Of a stretch of 64,000 nt of DNA, positions 44,501 to 56,550 are shown in pieces. Location of the stretch: positions 1 to 64,000 of the forward strand of contig NW_005179130.1 of assembly GCF_000350225.1 (NCBI RefSeq), read 5' to 3'. The DNA comes from Chondrus crispus. Its lineage: Eukaryota; Rhodophyta; Florideophyceae; Gigartinales; Gigartinaceae. The position numbers and the translations under genes were made by a program. The notes beneath the pieces were generated by a model. The model did no database searches and was not told the DNA's origin. It worked only from the letters and a program-made list of their open reading frames with translations. How positions within the stretch are numbered: the first letter of the stretch is position 1; each line of letters opens with the position of its first letter.

Positions 44501-45525
44501 TCGTGACAGGGCGTCGGGAACCTGGTGCACGCCCCCGGGGCGGTACTGAATGGTGAAATCGTATTCAGCCAGACGTAGCCGCCACTGGGTGAGTCTTCCG
44601 GAGCTCTAGGTCAGGGACATGAGCCACCTTAGCGCGTCTTGATCCGTTCGGACGGTGAACTTCGTGCCCTCGACATAAGGCCGTAGTGTGCGGACGGCCC
44701 ACACTACAGCGAAGCACTCGCGCCCTGTGGCGCTGTAGTTGCGCTCGCTGTCGTTTAACGAATACGACCAGTATCCGACGGGACGCCAGTTGTTGGCCTC
44801 GTCGTGTTCTTGCTGCAGCGTACATCCGAGTTGGTACGCGCTTGCATCGGTATCGATCATGTACGGCCGACCGTACCGCGGAAGGGCAAGGATCGGCGGA
44901 GCAATCATCCTTGCCTTGAGGTCCTCGAATGCTTGAAGCTGGGCCTCCGTCGGGTCGTCGAAGTCGGCATCGGCGTCCTTGCGGGTCATGTCGGTTAGCG
45001 GTCGAGCTATCTTGGCAAAACCCTTGCCGAAACGGTGGTAGACGTTGCACGCCCCGAGGAACGAGCGCACCTGCGTCAGCGTCCTCGGGAACTTGAACGT
45101 CTTGAAGGCGTCGGCCGCCGTGTCGGCCACGCTGAGCATACTTGGGGATATCACGTGCCCCAGGTAATGCACCTTCGGACGGAAGAAGCTACACTTATCG
45201 AGCTTGAAGGATATACCTGCGGTCCTCAACAAGCTCAAGACAGTGTAGAGGTGTTCGGCGTGCTCCTCGTGCGTTCGGGAAAAAACGATGACGTCGTCGA
45301 GGTATACGAGACATATCTGCCATCTCACGCCGGACAAGATGATGTCCAATGCACGTTGGAACGTGGCCGGTGCCCCTTTGAGTCCGAAAGGCATACGCAA
45401 ATGGCGAAACGTACCCATATGCGTGGTGAATGTGATCTTATCCCGGTCCTCCGGCGCAACCGAGATTTGACAGTAGCCTGAATTGCAATCGGGCGTAGTG
45501 AAGACGGCTGCATCCCCTAACGAAT
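41594..45525 (-). mobile_element. Gypsy D: decayed minus-strand chromovirus relative of gypsy A, truncated by gypsy E
   Basis: Pol reads on minus from 45525 down to 42879; 41594-42878 holds no gene and is probably its 3' non-coding region. Protein blocks are nearly the same as gypsy A, including shared linker sequence. The RT N-terminal part is missing because gypsy E inserted at 45525/45526; the rest of D should lie beyond the right edge of the window. The C-terminal chromodomain seen in A is not recognisable here. Confidence 0.85.
42879..45525 (-). pseudogene. Gypsy D pol remnant (RT, RNase H, integrase)
   Basis: RT with CLVYLDDVIVFSRT, RNase H with DTDASAYQLGC, integrase with ALRREYY, CRTCAMNR, AIDVLGPLP, LLSDNGPQFN and NGQVERYNRTI, and a C-terminal YKRDFDKRVRTVN. 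One frame runs from 45525 to about 43250, with stops TAG at 44606-44608, TAA at 44093-44095, TGA at 43853-43855 and TGA at 43250-43252, then a frameshift into 43253-42879. Against gypsy A the last three stops correspond to CAA, TGG and CGA codons, all C:G to T:A changes; the first corresponds to GAG, a transversion. Confidence 0.9.
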
Positions 45526-46574
45526 TGTAGTGCAATACGCACCTGGAAAGGGGGGTGAAAAGAAAGGAAAATATTTGGATATGAAAAGTAGTCCGGGTTT
45601 GGGGGACACACGTGTGAATAATTGCACAGTTTTAATTTTTAATTATTTTATTTTATTTAGTTAATTAGTTGGCATTAATTTTGCTGATACTAGATCAGAT
45701 CTAGGATCTAGCGCCGCGAGCTACTGTAGTGACTCCGGCGGGGCGATGTATACCTTAGCCCTCTGACCACCAAGTCAGTAAAGGTAACCCGAGTTGCCGG
45801 AGTTGATGTCGCCTTGGTCGAAGTCCGTCTCTACCAAGACGCTCCCTTTTACCTAAGCCTACGGCATCCTCTATCGCTCGGGGGTTCCCTTTTCTCTTTC
45901 CTTTATTTCCCTATCCCTTCCTATCTCTAATTCTACCTATTTTTCCCTTATCTTGTGTTGGTGCCATCGGCCTCGGTTGCGACCGAACCAGTGTAGGTGT
46001 CTATGCCATCGGGCGACACAGTTGACGTAGCGCTGCTACTTTGACCCATTTTCCGACGGAGACTGTTGCAACGACGTCTCCCTCGAAGGGCTTCGTCGTG
46101 TTACGAGCCAGTGTTGGTACCATCGGTGTCGGTTGCGACCGAACCGGTGTAGGTGTTTCGAGCCATCGGGCGGCACAGTTGGCGTAGCGCTGCTACTTTC
46201 GTTTTATCCCGTCGGGCTGCGTTGCAACGCCCCCGTCGAAGGCCTTGTCGCGTTACAATGTGTCGAAGAAGCTCAACGAGCATTGGCCTTACAACCCAGT
46301 GGAACCCGGGTACCTAAGTACACGCCCCACCCCACACTCGTCGAGCAGTTCTCTTCGCAAATCTCTACCACACCGATCCCGGGCCGGGCTATTTCTCTGT
46401 GCCCCCCCTACCAGGGATCTGAGCTACTACGAGTCGCAAGCTCGTTTAAACGGAGAAGGGAGAGTCGGACACTCCGTAGCGCTGTGCCATCGGCAGTTCT
46501 TCTTTATGCTGCTGTTGTTGTTTTTGCTGAACCATTGGACCGCGGTCTCGGCCTGACAGGCGCATTGCACTACA
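45526..46574 (+). repeat. 5' LTR of gypsy E (family copy 4)
   Basis: A 1,049-bp sequence with the family ends TGTAGTGCAAT and ATTGCACTACA, directly before a gag-pol region in the same orientation, hence the 5' LTR. Left flank CGAAT (45521-45525) lies inside gypsy D RT. The partner duplication is expected after the 3' LTR, outside the window. AT-rich U3 at 45620-45680 and GATGTATACC near 45745 in the TATA-box position. Confidence 0.88.
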
Positions 46575-46578
46575 AAAG

Positions 46579-46591
46579 TGGTCTCCCGACC
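46579..46591 (+). promoter_or_regulatory. Candidate primer-binding site of gypsy E
   Basis: TGGTCTCCCGACC begins four bases after the 5' LTR. Primer sites start with TGG, the complement of the tRNA 3' CCA, so a tRNA ending GGTCGGGAGACCA is predicted. I could not assign the tRNA. TTGCACTACGAAAGTGGTC at 46629-46647 nearly repeats the LTR-PBS junction. Confidence 0.45.
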
Positions 46592-46711
46592 TAGAATTGT
46601 GTCGACGACAGCCTCGGTCTGCAGTTGCTTGCACTACGAAAGTGGTCTGGGTAACGGAGTCTTTTTATTTTTTGTTTGTGCTTTTTTTGTGTAGGTTCGC
46701 TTGTACGAGCG

Positions 46712-48378
46712 ATGTCGACAAGCGCCCCCGGGGACGTCGGTCCCGGGGCGAGTACGAGCGGATCGGCAAGGGCGTCGAGGATCCCGCGAGGTCCTCGCAC
46801 CCGAAGCCAGGCCAATACGGCCACGGATCCCGAACGTCAAGAAATCCCGACGGGGATTGAAGCCGACAAGGATAACCTATCCTACCGGTTCGAGAAGATG
46901 GGCGAGGAAATTCGCCAAGAGATGACGAAAAATCTCGAGGCTGAATTAGCCCTCGTCCGGAAGCAACTGGAGTTGCAAGCATCCGAGTTCCACACCGTTT
47001 TAGGAGAGCTGTCGGCTCGAGTGGATCTCGTCGAGAAGGAGCGAGGTGAGGCGACCGACGGTCTGGAGCCGGAGGTCCTAGCTTCGTTGAAAATTTCAGT
47101 CAAGGACGCAAGGTGCGACGCGAAGCAAGATTTGGAGTCCTTAGGCAAATTTATAAGCAGTATCGACGACCGGTTTGACCGCGCCGCTCATCGTCTCAAG
47201 GACCTTGAACAGGTCGCCGGGCAAGAGCCGCTCCCCACGGGTCGAGAAGGCGACCGTCGATCGAAGAAGGACAAGGCCGCTCTACAGCGGAGTTCCAAGT
47301 CGAAGACTTCGAAGAAGAATCTGCGACGCCGGAGCAAGAGTCACTGTAGTGACGAGCGGGAGGACCAAGAATCAACTGCCGAGTCGAATGGCCTTTCCGA
47401 AGATGGTGACGACGGTTCGTCGAACCATGCCAACGATTCCGAACATCGTTCAGAGGAAGGAAAAGGAATTTCGCAGGGCAAGAAAATTACCTCCAGACGG
47501 GGCGGTATCACTTCGTCCGCCTCGCGGAGAGACAAGGACGCTGAGCCAGAGGACGTCGCAACGCGACGCGGGTCGCGATGGGAGGAGTTGGAGGAGCTGA
47601 ATCCGACCAACTACCTCTTCAAGAAATTACTTTCGTACCGAACGTACCGCTTGCGGAACCCGCAGACTTATTTGTCAAGTTCCCGGCGGGCCGCCGTGCG
47701 AAAATCAGGAGAGATATTCCGCCTAAGGTGAAGAAGGACAACACGTTCACAGGTGAGGACGGGGCCCTTGTGTTGGATTTCTTGGCAAAATTAGTTCAAG
47801 AGTTCGATACTCAAGAAATGAACGAGGGGCAAGCGATCCGCTTGTTGCCCGAATTTTTAAGCGGCATCGCCTTGAGACAGTACACTTCGGTGTCTCATAC
47901 GGCCGGGTCCCATCACGGAAAGGTATCCGTTTGGCCGGAGGCCGTACAGTGGTTGTTGAGGAGTTTCGCAACCGACGAGGCGATCCGTCAAGCCGTGCTC
48001 GCGTTGCCAGAAGTTCAGCAGCTACCGTCTGAAGACGAGATGGAATTTTATATCCGTCTGACGGACGCGAGCAATCGATGTGGAAACGTATATTCGATGG
48101 AAGAACAAATGAAGATGTTTATTGAAGGACTCGATTCGAGTATCAAGCCGATGGTATCTCAATACCGACAAGACAATCGGGACGTTTCGTTTTTGAGACT
48201 AGTTAATTACGCGAAGGCGCATGGCTCGGCGAGCCGCGCCAAAGACAAGAAGACCAAGAAGGTCACGATTCAGACGCCGTCGACGTTCAGGGCGGGGAAG
48301 AAGCCGAGGGCTTCTTACCCCGGTCGTAAAGGTCACGCCGCCGCCCACTTAGCCGAGTCAAATCTCCGCGTCAGATGA
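46712..48378 (+). pseudogene. Gypsy E gag, N-terminal and capsid parts, frameshifted
   Basis: Likely start MSTSAPGDVGPGAS at 46712. Basic and Pro/Ser N-terminus, a coiled coil (IRQEMTKNLEAELALVRKQL), a charged SR/KK-rich stretch, then after a frameshift near 47650-47690 the capsid-like domain in another frame (DGALVLDFLAKLVQEF, VQWLLRSFATDEAIRQ, DEMEFYIRLTDASNRC, MKMFIEGLDSSIKP), typical of retrotransposon gag. A second frameshift near 48360 leads to the nucleocapsid part. Confidence 0.8.
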
Positions 48379-48997
48379 ACGCGGTGCGCACGGAAGCAGC
48401 GAAAATCATTATGAAGGAGCATTAGTAGCCGAAGGCAATTTTATTGAGCCATCGGAGGGCTACGGACACGAGGACTACGGGGCAAGCGGGTCGTCAACTC
48501 CATCGACGCCCACATACACGACGGAGTCGTTTTCAGAGCCCACGGATCCCGTGATGATATTCCGGGGGCGCGGCCACACGCCGGCGCCGTGCATTCCGAT
48601 GGAGGACAAGGGCACAACGTTTCGAAGGCCAGGCTGGATGGGGAGGCCGCAACATCAAGGAAGGCCGCCGGCCCGTGGAGGATCTAGGCCGCAATATCCC
48701 GTCAAGAAGCACGGACTGGTGTGCTATCATTGTTACGAAAAGGGGCACGCCGCGCCAACGTGCATTCTTTCCCTCCGGGAAATGCAGCGAGTTTTGGAAA
48801 ATTATGAGGCGTTGTCTCCGATGGAGGGGTTAGGGATACCATCGACGAGTTACCTGAAGGTCAAGAATTGGTTTGATTCGCAGACGGCGAGCACGCCGAG
48901 TGCTTCAACGCCGAGTCCGAACCAACCCTTCAGAGGGCCCGCCGCGGGGCCCGCGCCGTCGGATGTGAGGAGGATCCCGCAGCGGCATGAAAACTAG
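48370..48997 (+). pseudogene. Gypsy E gag, nucleocapsid with CCHC zinc knuckle
   Basis: The open frame includes ASGSSTPSTPTYTTES, basic GRPPARGGSRPQYP, and the zinc knuckle CYHCYEKGHAAPTC (C-X2-C-X4-H-X4-C) that packages element RNA. First Met of this frame is at 48551, but the frame is open from about 48370, so that Met is not a native start. Ends at TAG (48995-48997). Confidence 0.85.
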
Positions 48998-49044
48998 AGA
49001 GGGGAATCTCGCATGAGCCGCGAGAGGCACAGGGTCGACGTACT

Positions 49045-52000
49045 GTGCCCGGGGCTCAGTCCCGTTCCCCGTCTCTAAGGGAAAAATCAGGCCCCGATGA
49101 GGAGGTTGTTGGATTGGTGAATAAGCTCAAAGGGCCAGCTCAAGTCAAGAAAATTTTCAGCCGAGCCCGAGATCATCCGCTGGAAGAAGTTCGAAGACCT
49201 TGGTACAGGGCTAAGCGAAGGGAGTGTCCCGAGAAGATTTTGGTTATTGCGCGAGAAAACTACAAAGTTTACGCGGACATTGGACCAACAGTCGGATTGA
49301 TGAGCCGGGTGTTGTCTGTATTAGACACCGGCGCGGGACCAAACCTTGTGCGAAAATCGGAACTCCCGGCTGGAATGGAATCTCTAGTGTCCTACGGACC
49401 GACCCAAGACATTGGCGACGCGAACAATAGGCCACTCCGGACTCTCGGCACAATTAGAATGCCTGTGAGGCTTGGAAAATTTGTGGCCGCAGCCGAGTTT
49501 ATTGTGTGCGAGAAGCTCGCAGTACCGCTAATTCTAGGCGCGGACTACTGGGACCCGTTCGTGGAAGCAATTTATCCAAGGAAGAAAGCGGTTGAGTTGG
49601 CGGATTTCTCGGAGGTTCCGATAGTTAGGCGGTTCTCGACGAGAAAAAGGAAGAAGAATCTCGTCCCGGGGGAGGACGAGAATGATGGAAAGGTGGAGCG
49701 AATTTCCCCTAAGGTAAAAGTGGCAAGAGCCACGACTATCGAGCCAGGGACGCAACGCGTCGTGGAATGCACCTCGAAGAGGGCGGGCTTGGTGGTGGTT
49801 CAGCCGTACTCGTCGTTGTACGAAAGGCACGGGTTGACGTGCACGAATGGTGTCGTTCAGGTTGAGCCTGACAGGCCATTTCGTTTACTCGTTGCGAATT
49901 TTAGGACGTACCCTGTCAGGGTGCAAAAAGGCCAAGTGGTGGCAGAACTACTACCGCACCCGAGAGCCGCGCTCGAGAGCAAAACCACCATTGGTGAAGT
50001 TCTCGGAATTCAAGAAAGGAAGAAGGAAAATTTTCCTAATTCCACCAAGACGCCTACGGGCGAGACAAGATGCGAACCGTCGGATCAAGGCCGCGAGGAC
50101 CAGCCAGAAGAACGGTCGGCAGGGCTCTCCGCGTCGGCATCTACGAAGCCGCAACGCAGGATTGAGCCGCCACCGCCGGACGTGGAGGACCTCGACCTGA
50201 GCCACGTGCCGGAACGGCTGCGCGAGCGGTTTCGTCGGACGTTGAAGAAGTATTCAAGGATGTGGGATGAGACGCTTGGCGAATTTAATACCACAGTCCA
50301 TCGGATCGAGTTGATCCCCGAAACTCGTCCCATCGCACAAGCCCCGTATCGGACCGGGCCTAAAGCCCGCAAAGTAGAAGATGCAGAAGTGCAGAAGATG
50401 TTAGAGGCAGGAGTGATAGAACCAGCGCAGTCAAAATGGGCGTCGCCCGTGTTGCTGTTGCCCAAGCCGGACCGGTCAATGCGTTTTTGCGTAGACTACC
50501 GCAGGCTGAACGCAGTGACAGTGAAGGACACGTACGCCTTACCGCGCATGGATGAGTGCCTGGACTAGCTTGGTGACACCAAGGTTTTCTCCGCGTTGGA
50601 CGCGATTTCGGGATATTGGCAAATGCCTATCCCTGAGTGCGACCGCGACAAGACCGCATTTTCGTGTCACTCAGGTCTGTATCGCTTCTCAAGAATGCCC
50701 TTCGGGATAACCAACGCGCCAGCGACGTTCCAGAGAGCAATGGATATCCTGCTCTCCCCGTTCCGTTGGAAATGCTCTTTGGTGTATCTAGACGACATAA
50801 TAATTTTTAGCAATTCGTGGGAGGAGCACATTGTGCACGTGGATGAAATACTTTTCTTATTGGAAAAGGCAGGTGTCAAGCTCAAGCTTCGCAAGTGCGA
50901 ATTTTTCGTGGAAAAGATCAAGTACCTGGGCCACGTCGTCCGCCCAGGTACTCTAGAAGTCGATGTCGTGCGAACCGCCGCGTTGGAACAAGTGCGGTAC
51001 CCGCGAACACGGACAACAGCTTAGAAGCTTCCTGGGGCTTTGCAATGTCTACCGCAGGTTTGTTCCGCATTATGAGAAAATTGCGCAGCTTCTAAACCAA
51101 CTACTGAAGAAAGGACAACCGGTCCAGTTGGAAGGATTCGACGAACCGTGCAAGAAAGCTTTTCATAAGCTCAATGACGCCATTCTGGCACCGCCGGTGT
51201 TGGCGCTGCCGAAGAAGGGCCTACTCTACTCGGTAGACACCGATGCAAGCGATTATCAAATCGGCGCTGCATTATTTCAAACGCATCCGGATGCGCAACG
51301 TAAACTCATCGGGTTCTTTTCAAGAACGTTAGCCGCAGCCGAGATAAACTATTCTGTATCAGAAAATGAATGTCTAGCGGTAATTTGGGCCGTACAGACT
51401 TTAAGACCATATCTATATGGCGAGCACTTCATTGTGCATACCGACCATGCCTCATGGAGGTGGTTGATGAACGTAACCGACCCCAGTGGGAGATTAATCC
51501 GATGGAGGCTACGCCTCTCGGAATTTGATTTTGAAATCAAGTACAAAAAGGGAAAGGCCAACAACCAGGCGGATGCTTTGTCAAGGTTACGGACAGCAGG
51601 AGAAACCGTCGACGAAATCGACGACGAAATCCCATGCTTTATGGCCGAACCGGCCGAGGATACAGTGGAGGACGAGGAAAGTTTTGACGCGATAGACGAC
51701 ATCCTCGCTCTTGAGGAGTGGACCGCCCCTGACCGCCTCGATCAATTCCAAGCTGTCACTTCGGAGGAGCTCATTCGCGAGCAAGCCGTCGACCCCTTCT
51801 GCAACCGCATCAAGGAAGAAATGGACGCCGGAAAGGTGAGAACGTTCAGCATGGAGGCCGAGGAATTCTAGGGAACTCTATGCCGTACCGCGGCGGAGTT
51901 TGTACAAGTGGTGATACCACAATCGTTAACGGACCGCGTCCTAGGGGTAAGCCATTACGCAAAATTGGCAGGCCACTCGGGAGGCAGGAAACTTTACAAG

Positions 52001-52405
52001 ACATTGAGAAGATATTTTTACTGGCCTACGTTGGCTCTAGACTGCTATGCAGTCGCAAAGAATTGCGCCGCATGTGCGCGGGAAAGGGTGAAGTTAAGAA
52101 AAAACACGAAGGAATTGAAGCTGTTCACGCCCAAAGCTCCGCTGGAGTTTGTCGCCATCGACATCCTCGGCGAGCTAATTACAACCAAACGAGGAAATCG
52201 GTATACTCCCGTGATCAGCGATCAATACTCAAAACTGGTGCGAACCGTGCCGTTGAAGAAGATATCAGCTGCGCACATCGCACAAGCCTTCGTTCACCAT
52301 TGGGTATTCGTGTACGGACCGCCGGTCAAGCTGTTGTCCGACAATGGAACACAGTTCACGGCCCGGTTCTTTCAGAACGTCTGCCAAATTCTCGGTATAC
52401 GCAAT
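49045..52405 (+). pseudogene. Gypsy E pol: protease, RT, RNase H, integrase N-terminal half
   Basis: Protease LSVLDTGAGPNLV; RT with AQSKWASPVLLLPK, MRFCVDYRRLN, FSALDAISGYWQM, KTAFSCHSGLYRF, FGITNAPATFQR and CSLVYLDDIIIF; RNase H with LYSVDTDASDYQIG and KANNQADALSRL; integrase zinc finger (HYAKLAGHSG, then CAACARERVK) and first catalytic Asp residues (VAIDILGEL, LLSDNGTQF). Broken by TAG at 50566-50568 (after CLD), a frameshift near 51000, and TAG at 51869-51871. The frame reaches ILGIRN at 52405, where the CACTA-like element begins. Confidence 0.9.
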
Positions 52406-52560
52406 CCCTAGAAGAAATATATCAGTGTGGTAAGAGTGTGTCCAGAGTGTAGGCAACACCCATTATTACACTCTTGCCACCCACTTCCGGCACTTGTGAT
52501 CGGGCATGTAGAGTGTGGCCAGAGTGGTGCTCTATACCTGACTGCGCTCTAGCGATACAC
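52406..52560. repeat. Left terminal and subterminal repeats of the CACTA-like element
   Basis: TIR at 52406-52428, then repeated GAGTGT/ACACTC units in both orientations: AGAGTGTGTCC, AGAGTGTAGGC, ACACTCTTGCC, AGAGTGTGGCC, AGAGTGGTGC, AACACTCTAAA. These are the expected binding sites for the transposase or its accessory protein. Confidence 0.8.
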
Positions 52561-53036
52561 TACCAACACTCTAAATTGGCACCTTATATGACTTGCATAT
52601 ACAAGTACTGTATACCACTACGCACACTCCTTGCACGCTCGGCTTTGCACGCAATTGTGTCACCTCGAATAGTATTCCGATCGATCTGTCTAAATCTCAT
52701 GTGCCGTGAGCGTTCTAGGGGAACTGACGTCATGTCTGCAATCAGTTTCAGAACCTCTTCTATTGGCAGCGATTTTCTGCGTCGTGGGACTTTCTCAAAC
52801 TCGTGTGCTAGAGGTTCTCCTCGCCGTGAAACGTAAATACCACAATTTATTAATTAATTGACACTGACACGTATCCAATTAGAAATATAATCATTTTCAA
52901 TATATCGCCCAGCACAGATGTAGAAAATACACTTTCTGTATCACGACGACGGTATTTCTCTCTTGGGGCGCACTGCCCGCCCTACAAATCTCCCCACCAC
53001 CATGTGAGAATATACACTTCGCAGAAGACGTCGGAA
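52561..53036. other. Non-coding DNA inside the CACTA-like element
   Basis: No gene seen. AT-rich around 52840-52920 (TTATTAATTAATTG). It holds the region downstream of the transposase gene. Confidence 0.5.
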
Positions 53037-56000
53037 TTACGTCTGCATCCCCCGCAGCATACGGGTTACCCCGTCCCAGCTCCTCTCACTGGCATTCAGC
53101 AGCCTGTCAGGGCGCCGGTACTTGTCCGTGAAATAAGTCCGTCTTCGCTGCCTCCGTCTGGTGCGCGTGCTATTCTCACCTCGACCTGGATCGCCCAGTG
53201 GCGTGTGTTCGGCCAATCCAATGAGCCTTTTCATTACTACAGCATCCTCCACAGTAGCACCCGAGAACACCTCCGCAGCTCTTCCTTCCTTGAAAACCTG
53301 CCCTTCACGTCCTTTCTTCATTCCACTAGCCCAGTCAAGCCAACCCACAACATGCCTGCCTTCAACGGCATAGTTTGCAACAGCAGTTGATGAGCTTCGA
53401 GGCATTTCAAACTCAATCAAGCGGAGAAGGCGGCCATAGAAAACATCCGCACTGTCTTCAGTTGAGTCCATTTCAACGGCTACATAACTGTTATCGCGAT
53501 ATTTTCTTTTCGTTTTCCGGGATCTAGCAAATTCCAATGCGCACCGACGGTCTGCACCTGGAACCCAGTAGTTGAGAAACGATAACGCGACCATAGTTTG
53601 CATCGTGTAACGTTGGAGACCAGTTCTTTCTCCTCACTCGCGCTATGGAGATCATACTTCCGAACAAAATAATCGGACAGTAACTGTTTCAATCGTACTC
53701 CGTCCGCGTATGTCGACAATTCCACCTCCTTCATGGGCCCGAGGACTTCAAATCCCTCCCCCGCTGCAAGGGCATCAAATTCCTTATCCTCTTTGTGCAC
53801 GAAATTTCTGAAAAAGATCTTGTAAGATTCTCCAAAGCATGTCGCGTTCGCCATACATTCGGCTGCCAGGTGCCTAGAATTATTTCGGTCCTGCAACCAC
53901 CCAATAAATCTCTCCAACCAATATTGGGATATACCTAGCAGTGGCCCGTATCTCTCCATGCTCTGGCCAAGGTGCAGCAATGCGTGTATTATAGACTTGC
54001 AGAAGGACACACGTTCTGAGTCGTATCGGAAGTATTTGGACTCAAAATGTTCGAAGAACTGCACACCCAGCACTTTCACCCGATCCACGTCGGCCCTAGT
54101 CACGACAGGCCGAAAACATGTGTCCACAAGCTCCGCAAATTGTCCAAGACCATCCATGTATTCGATAGGAAGAACACCGTCAAATAAAATGAGGGCATAG
54201 TCCAAAGAAAATTCTTTGAGCTCTGTAGCTTTCCACGCACGGTATTTGCTTAGAGGTCTTGGCTTTCGTGCAAGCTGTCCCGATATTGTCAGACCAAATC
54301 CCGTCAGCTCATCATCCATCCCAGACATTTGCTGTTTCGTCAAGGAAAAGGCGTCACCTTCTGTATTTTCCATTATGTCAAGCAATTCCCGTTGCACATT
54401 CTGAAAGGTGTGCATAATATCTTGCGGGAAAGATGAATACGGAACAAAATCGGGAACTGAGAGCAGCACAGAACGGTTTCCAATGCCCCATTTCTTGCGA
54501 ACCTCTGCTCGCGCAGTTGTGGTGATGCACAGACATAGTTCATGAAAGGCTTGCTCCGCTGACTGAGGAGTTCGCATCGGGAGGCTGCGAGGGTCAAAAT
54601 ATACATCGCAGGCGACACTGGCCCCCTGTCTCCTGACCTTTGATGGAAAGTAGCAGTGGCCATGGTGGATGCCGTGTATTAGACAATCTCTGCATGGCAT
54701 TTTGCTGTTAGGTCCAAGGAGGCCAGACACTGATGAGACCGCCATCTGGTCTCCGGAAAAAAGAGAGAGATGTATTCGGACTCTTCGTCGTACGCCATCA
54801 TGGAATAAGAAGGATACACCATCTCCGATGAATGATCTTGCAACTTCATTGATAAGCGGTATGAGATACGACTGTATGTTTTTGGGTTGGTCCGGACCTG
54901 GGATAAAGCCGAGGGGAGTACGTTGCGGGATCTATATCGGATATCCGGGGGCAGGTTGAATAGAACGGCACAGATTACCCAGCAGTCATACTGCTTGTTC
55001 TTGAAAACTTGAAAGCCGTCTGTCGAAGCCGCAATGAAGACGTCAAATTTCATTCCTTCGTTCCCACCATACTTACCCTGAAGCCCCCAGAAGTGCGATC
55101 CATCGAAGTAGTCGAATAGAACATCTCCATTGTCTCCTGCATGAGACCTATTCCATACGTAGTCGTACAATTCCGAACACGATGATTCGTGTTGCACCAG
55201 CGCACCGAAACGGGGCAGCAGAGGAATGTATGTGAAGAATACATTTGCCTGCGACATAAGTTGTGGGGCCGGATTGCCGCAAGCGGAGCAGAAATCTCGG
55301 CAAATACCTCTTCTTTCATCATCAAATAGATCCACAAAGACCATGTGCCCTGGACATGTTGGGTACTTCTGCACCGTCGTAGCGAGTCCAGATGACCCGC
55401 ACATATTAGCCATTACGGTCTTCCATGAAAGGCATGGTGCTTTTATCCCAGCCAGAATATCCTCCATCATGGTAACTTCGGCCCCATGCTTTTGAAAAAA
55501 GTCCACCCAACCCCGATTGTTCGATATCCACTCGAGAAGGCCTGGTGTTCTCGAGGCGTCTCTGAAGAGAAATTCGAAACCAGCATCACCGATACCGCCA
55601 ACCACCCCCCGGTCGTTTTTGTTCCCTGCTTCGTTGTTCCGTTGATCTAGTTCATCACCCTGCTCGCTTGAGTCTCCATCACCGGCCGGCACATCCACAA
55701 CGGGTGAATGTAGTACACCGCCTATAGTCCCACTCTCTGCCTGCAAAGAGTATATTATCTCTCCCCTTTCGCTTGCAGAGCGCACGACTCCCCTTGCCTC
55801 AGACATTGCAATTCCATCTCCGACACGATCGCTGTCCTCGTACATCCTGCAGTCATATTCACTCTCAATGGAACAAGAATCAAACCCATCATCACTGTCG
55901 CAAACGATCCTCGGCATATGATCTACTTGCCCTGTCTTCATTCCTCTCCGATCCATTCTATCCAACGAGTCCTCATCTGCCTCCTGATCCGTTCTATTTC

Positions 56001-56550
56001 CCTCACTGCCAGCTATACCGACGTCGTTGAATCCTGATCGAAAATTACCACCCGCCGCCAAAACGCCACGCGATACCCTCCTCCCCTGCGCATCTCCAGT
56101 ACCCCAATTGAGCCTGAAGCTAGATCCGAGAGAGACATGAAACTCCCTGGCCCTATTAGGTGAAATCACACGCTGAACAGAAGAATTAAAATTGTCACCA
56201 TGAGTTTGCTGCTGCATTGCATCTTTCGTCCTAAGCGTCACTACCTCTGGAATAGGATCATCTACCATAGGGCACTCAGTGTCTGTCGAATGTTGAAGTG
56301 TTGTCTCATTCCAGTTGTAATCCAAATGATTGGCTTCCTCCAATTTTGGACCCCAAGATAGTAGGCCTCTCCCAGCTTCCCGACGTTTTGCGTTTGCTGT
56401 CCTTCGATGCCGCAGCATTGTACTGCGACTTACGGGCTTAGCAGGCGTGCAGTGACATTGATACCAAGGTGGGCACACGAATCTTGGGTTAGACATGGCG
56501 ATAATGCCGGAGAAAAATTCCGACGACAAGCAACTCAAGCCCCTTATCAA
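53037..56550 (-). pseudogene. TNP2-type transposase of the CACTA-like element, two frameshifts
   Basis: Read from 56550. N-terminal part with cysteine/histidine cluster (CPPWYQCHCTPAKP); TNP2 core FDVFIAASTDGFQVFK, WVICAVLFNLPPDIRYR, then a one-base shift near 54900 and IPGPDQPKNIQSYLIP, MPCRDCLIHGIHHGHCYFP, DFVPYSSFPQDIMHTF, WLERFIGWLQDRNNSRH; a second shift near 53610 leads into MQTMVALSFLNYW, SYVAVEMDS, FYGRLLRLIEFEM. TNP2 proteins cut and move CACTA elements. Each shift is a single base and the frames abut exactly, so these are indels, not introns. The copy is probably inactive now; it must have moved before decaying, or been moved by a relative. Confidence 0.85.

Noticed and set aside
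46629-46647. Second primer-binding site or LTR end at TTGCACTACGAAAGTGGTC
   Set aside because: No LTR sequence precedes it. It is a short imperfect repeat of the junction at 46564-46582.
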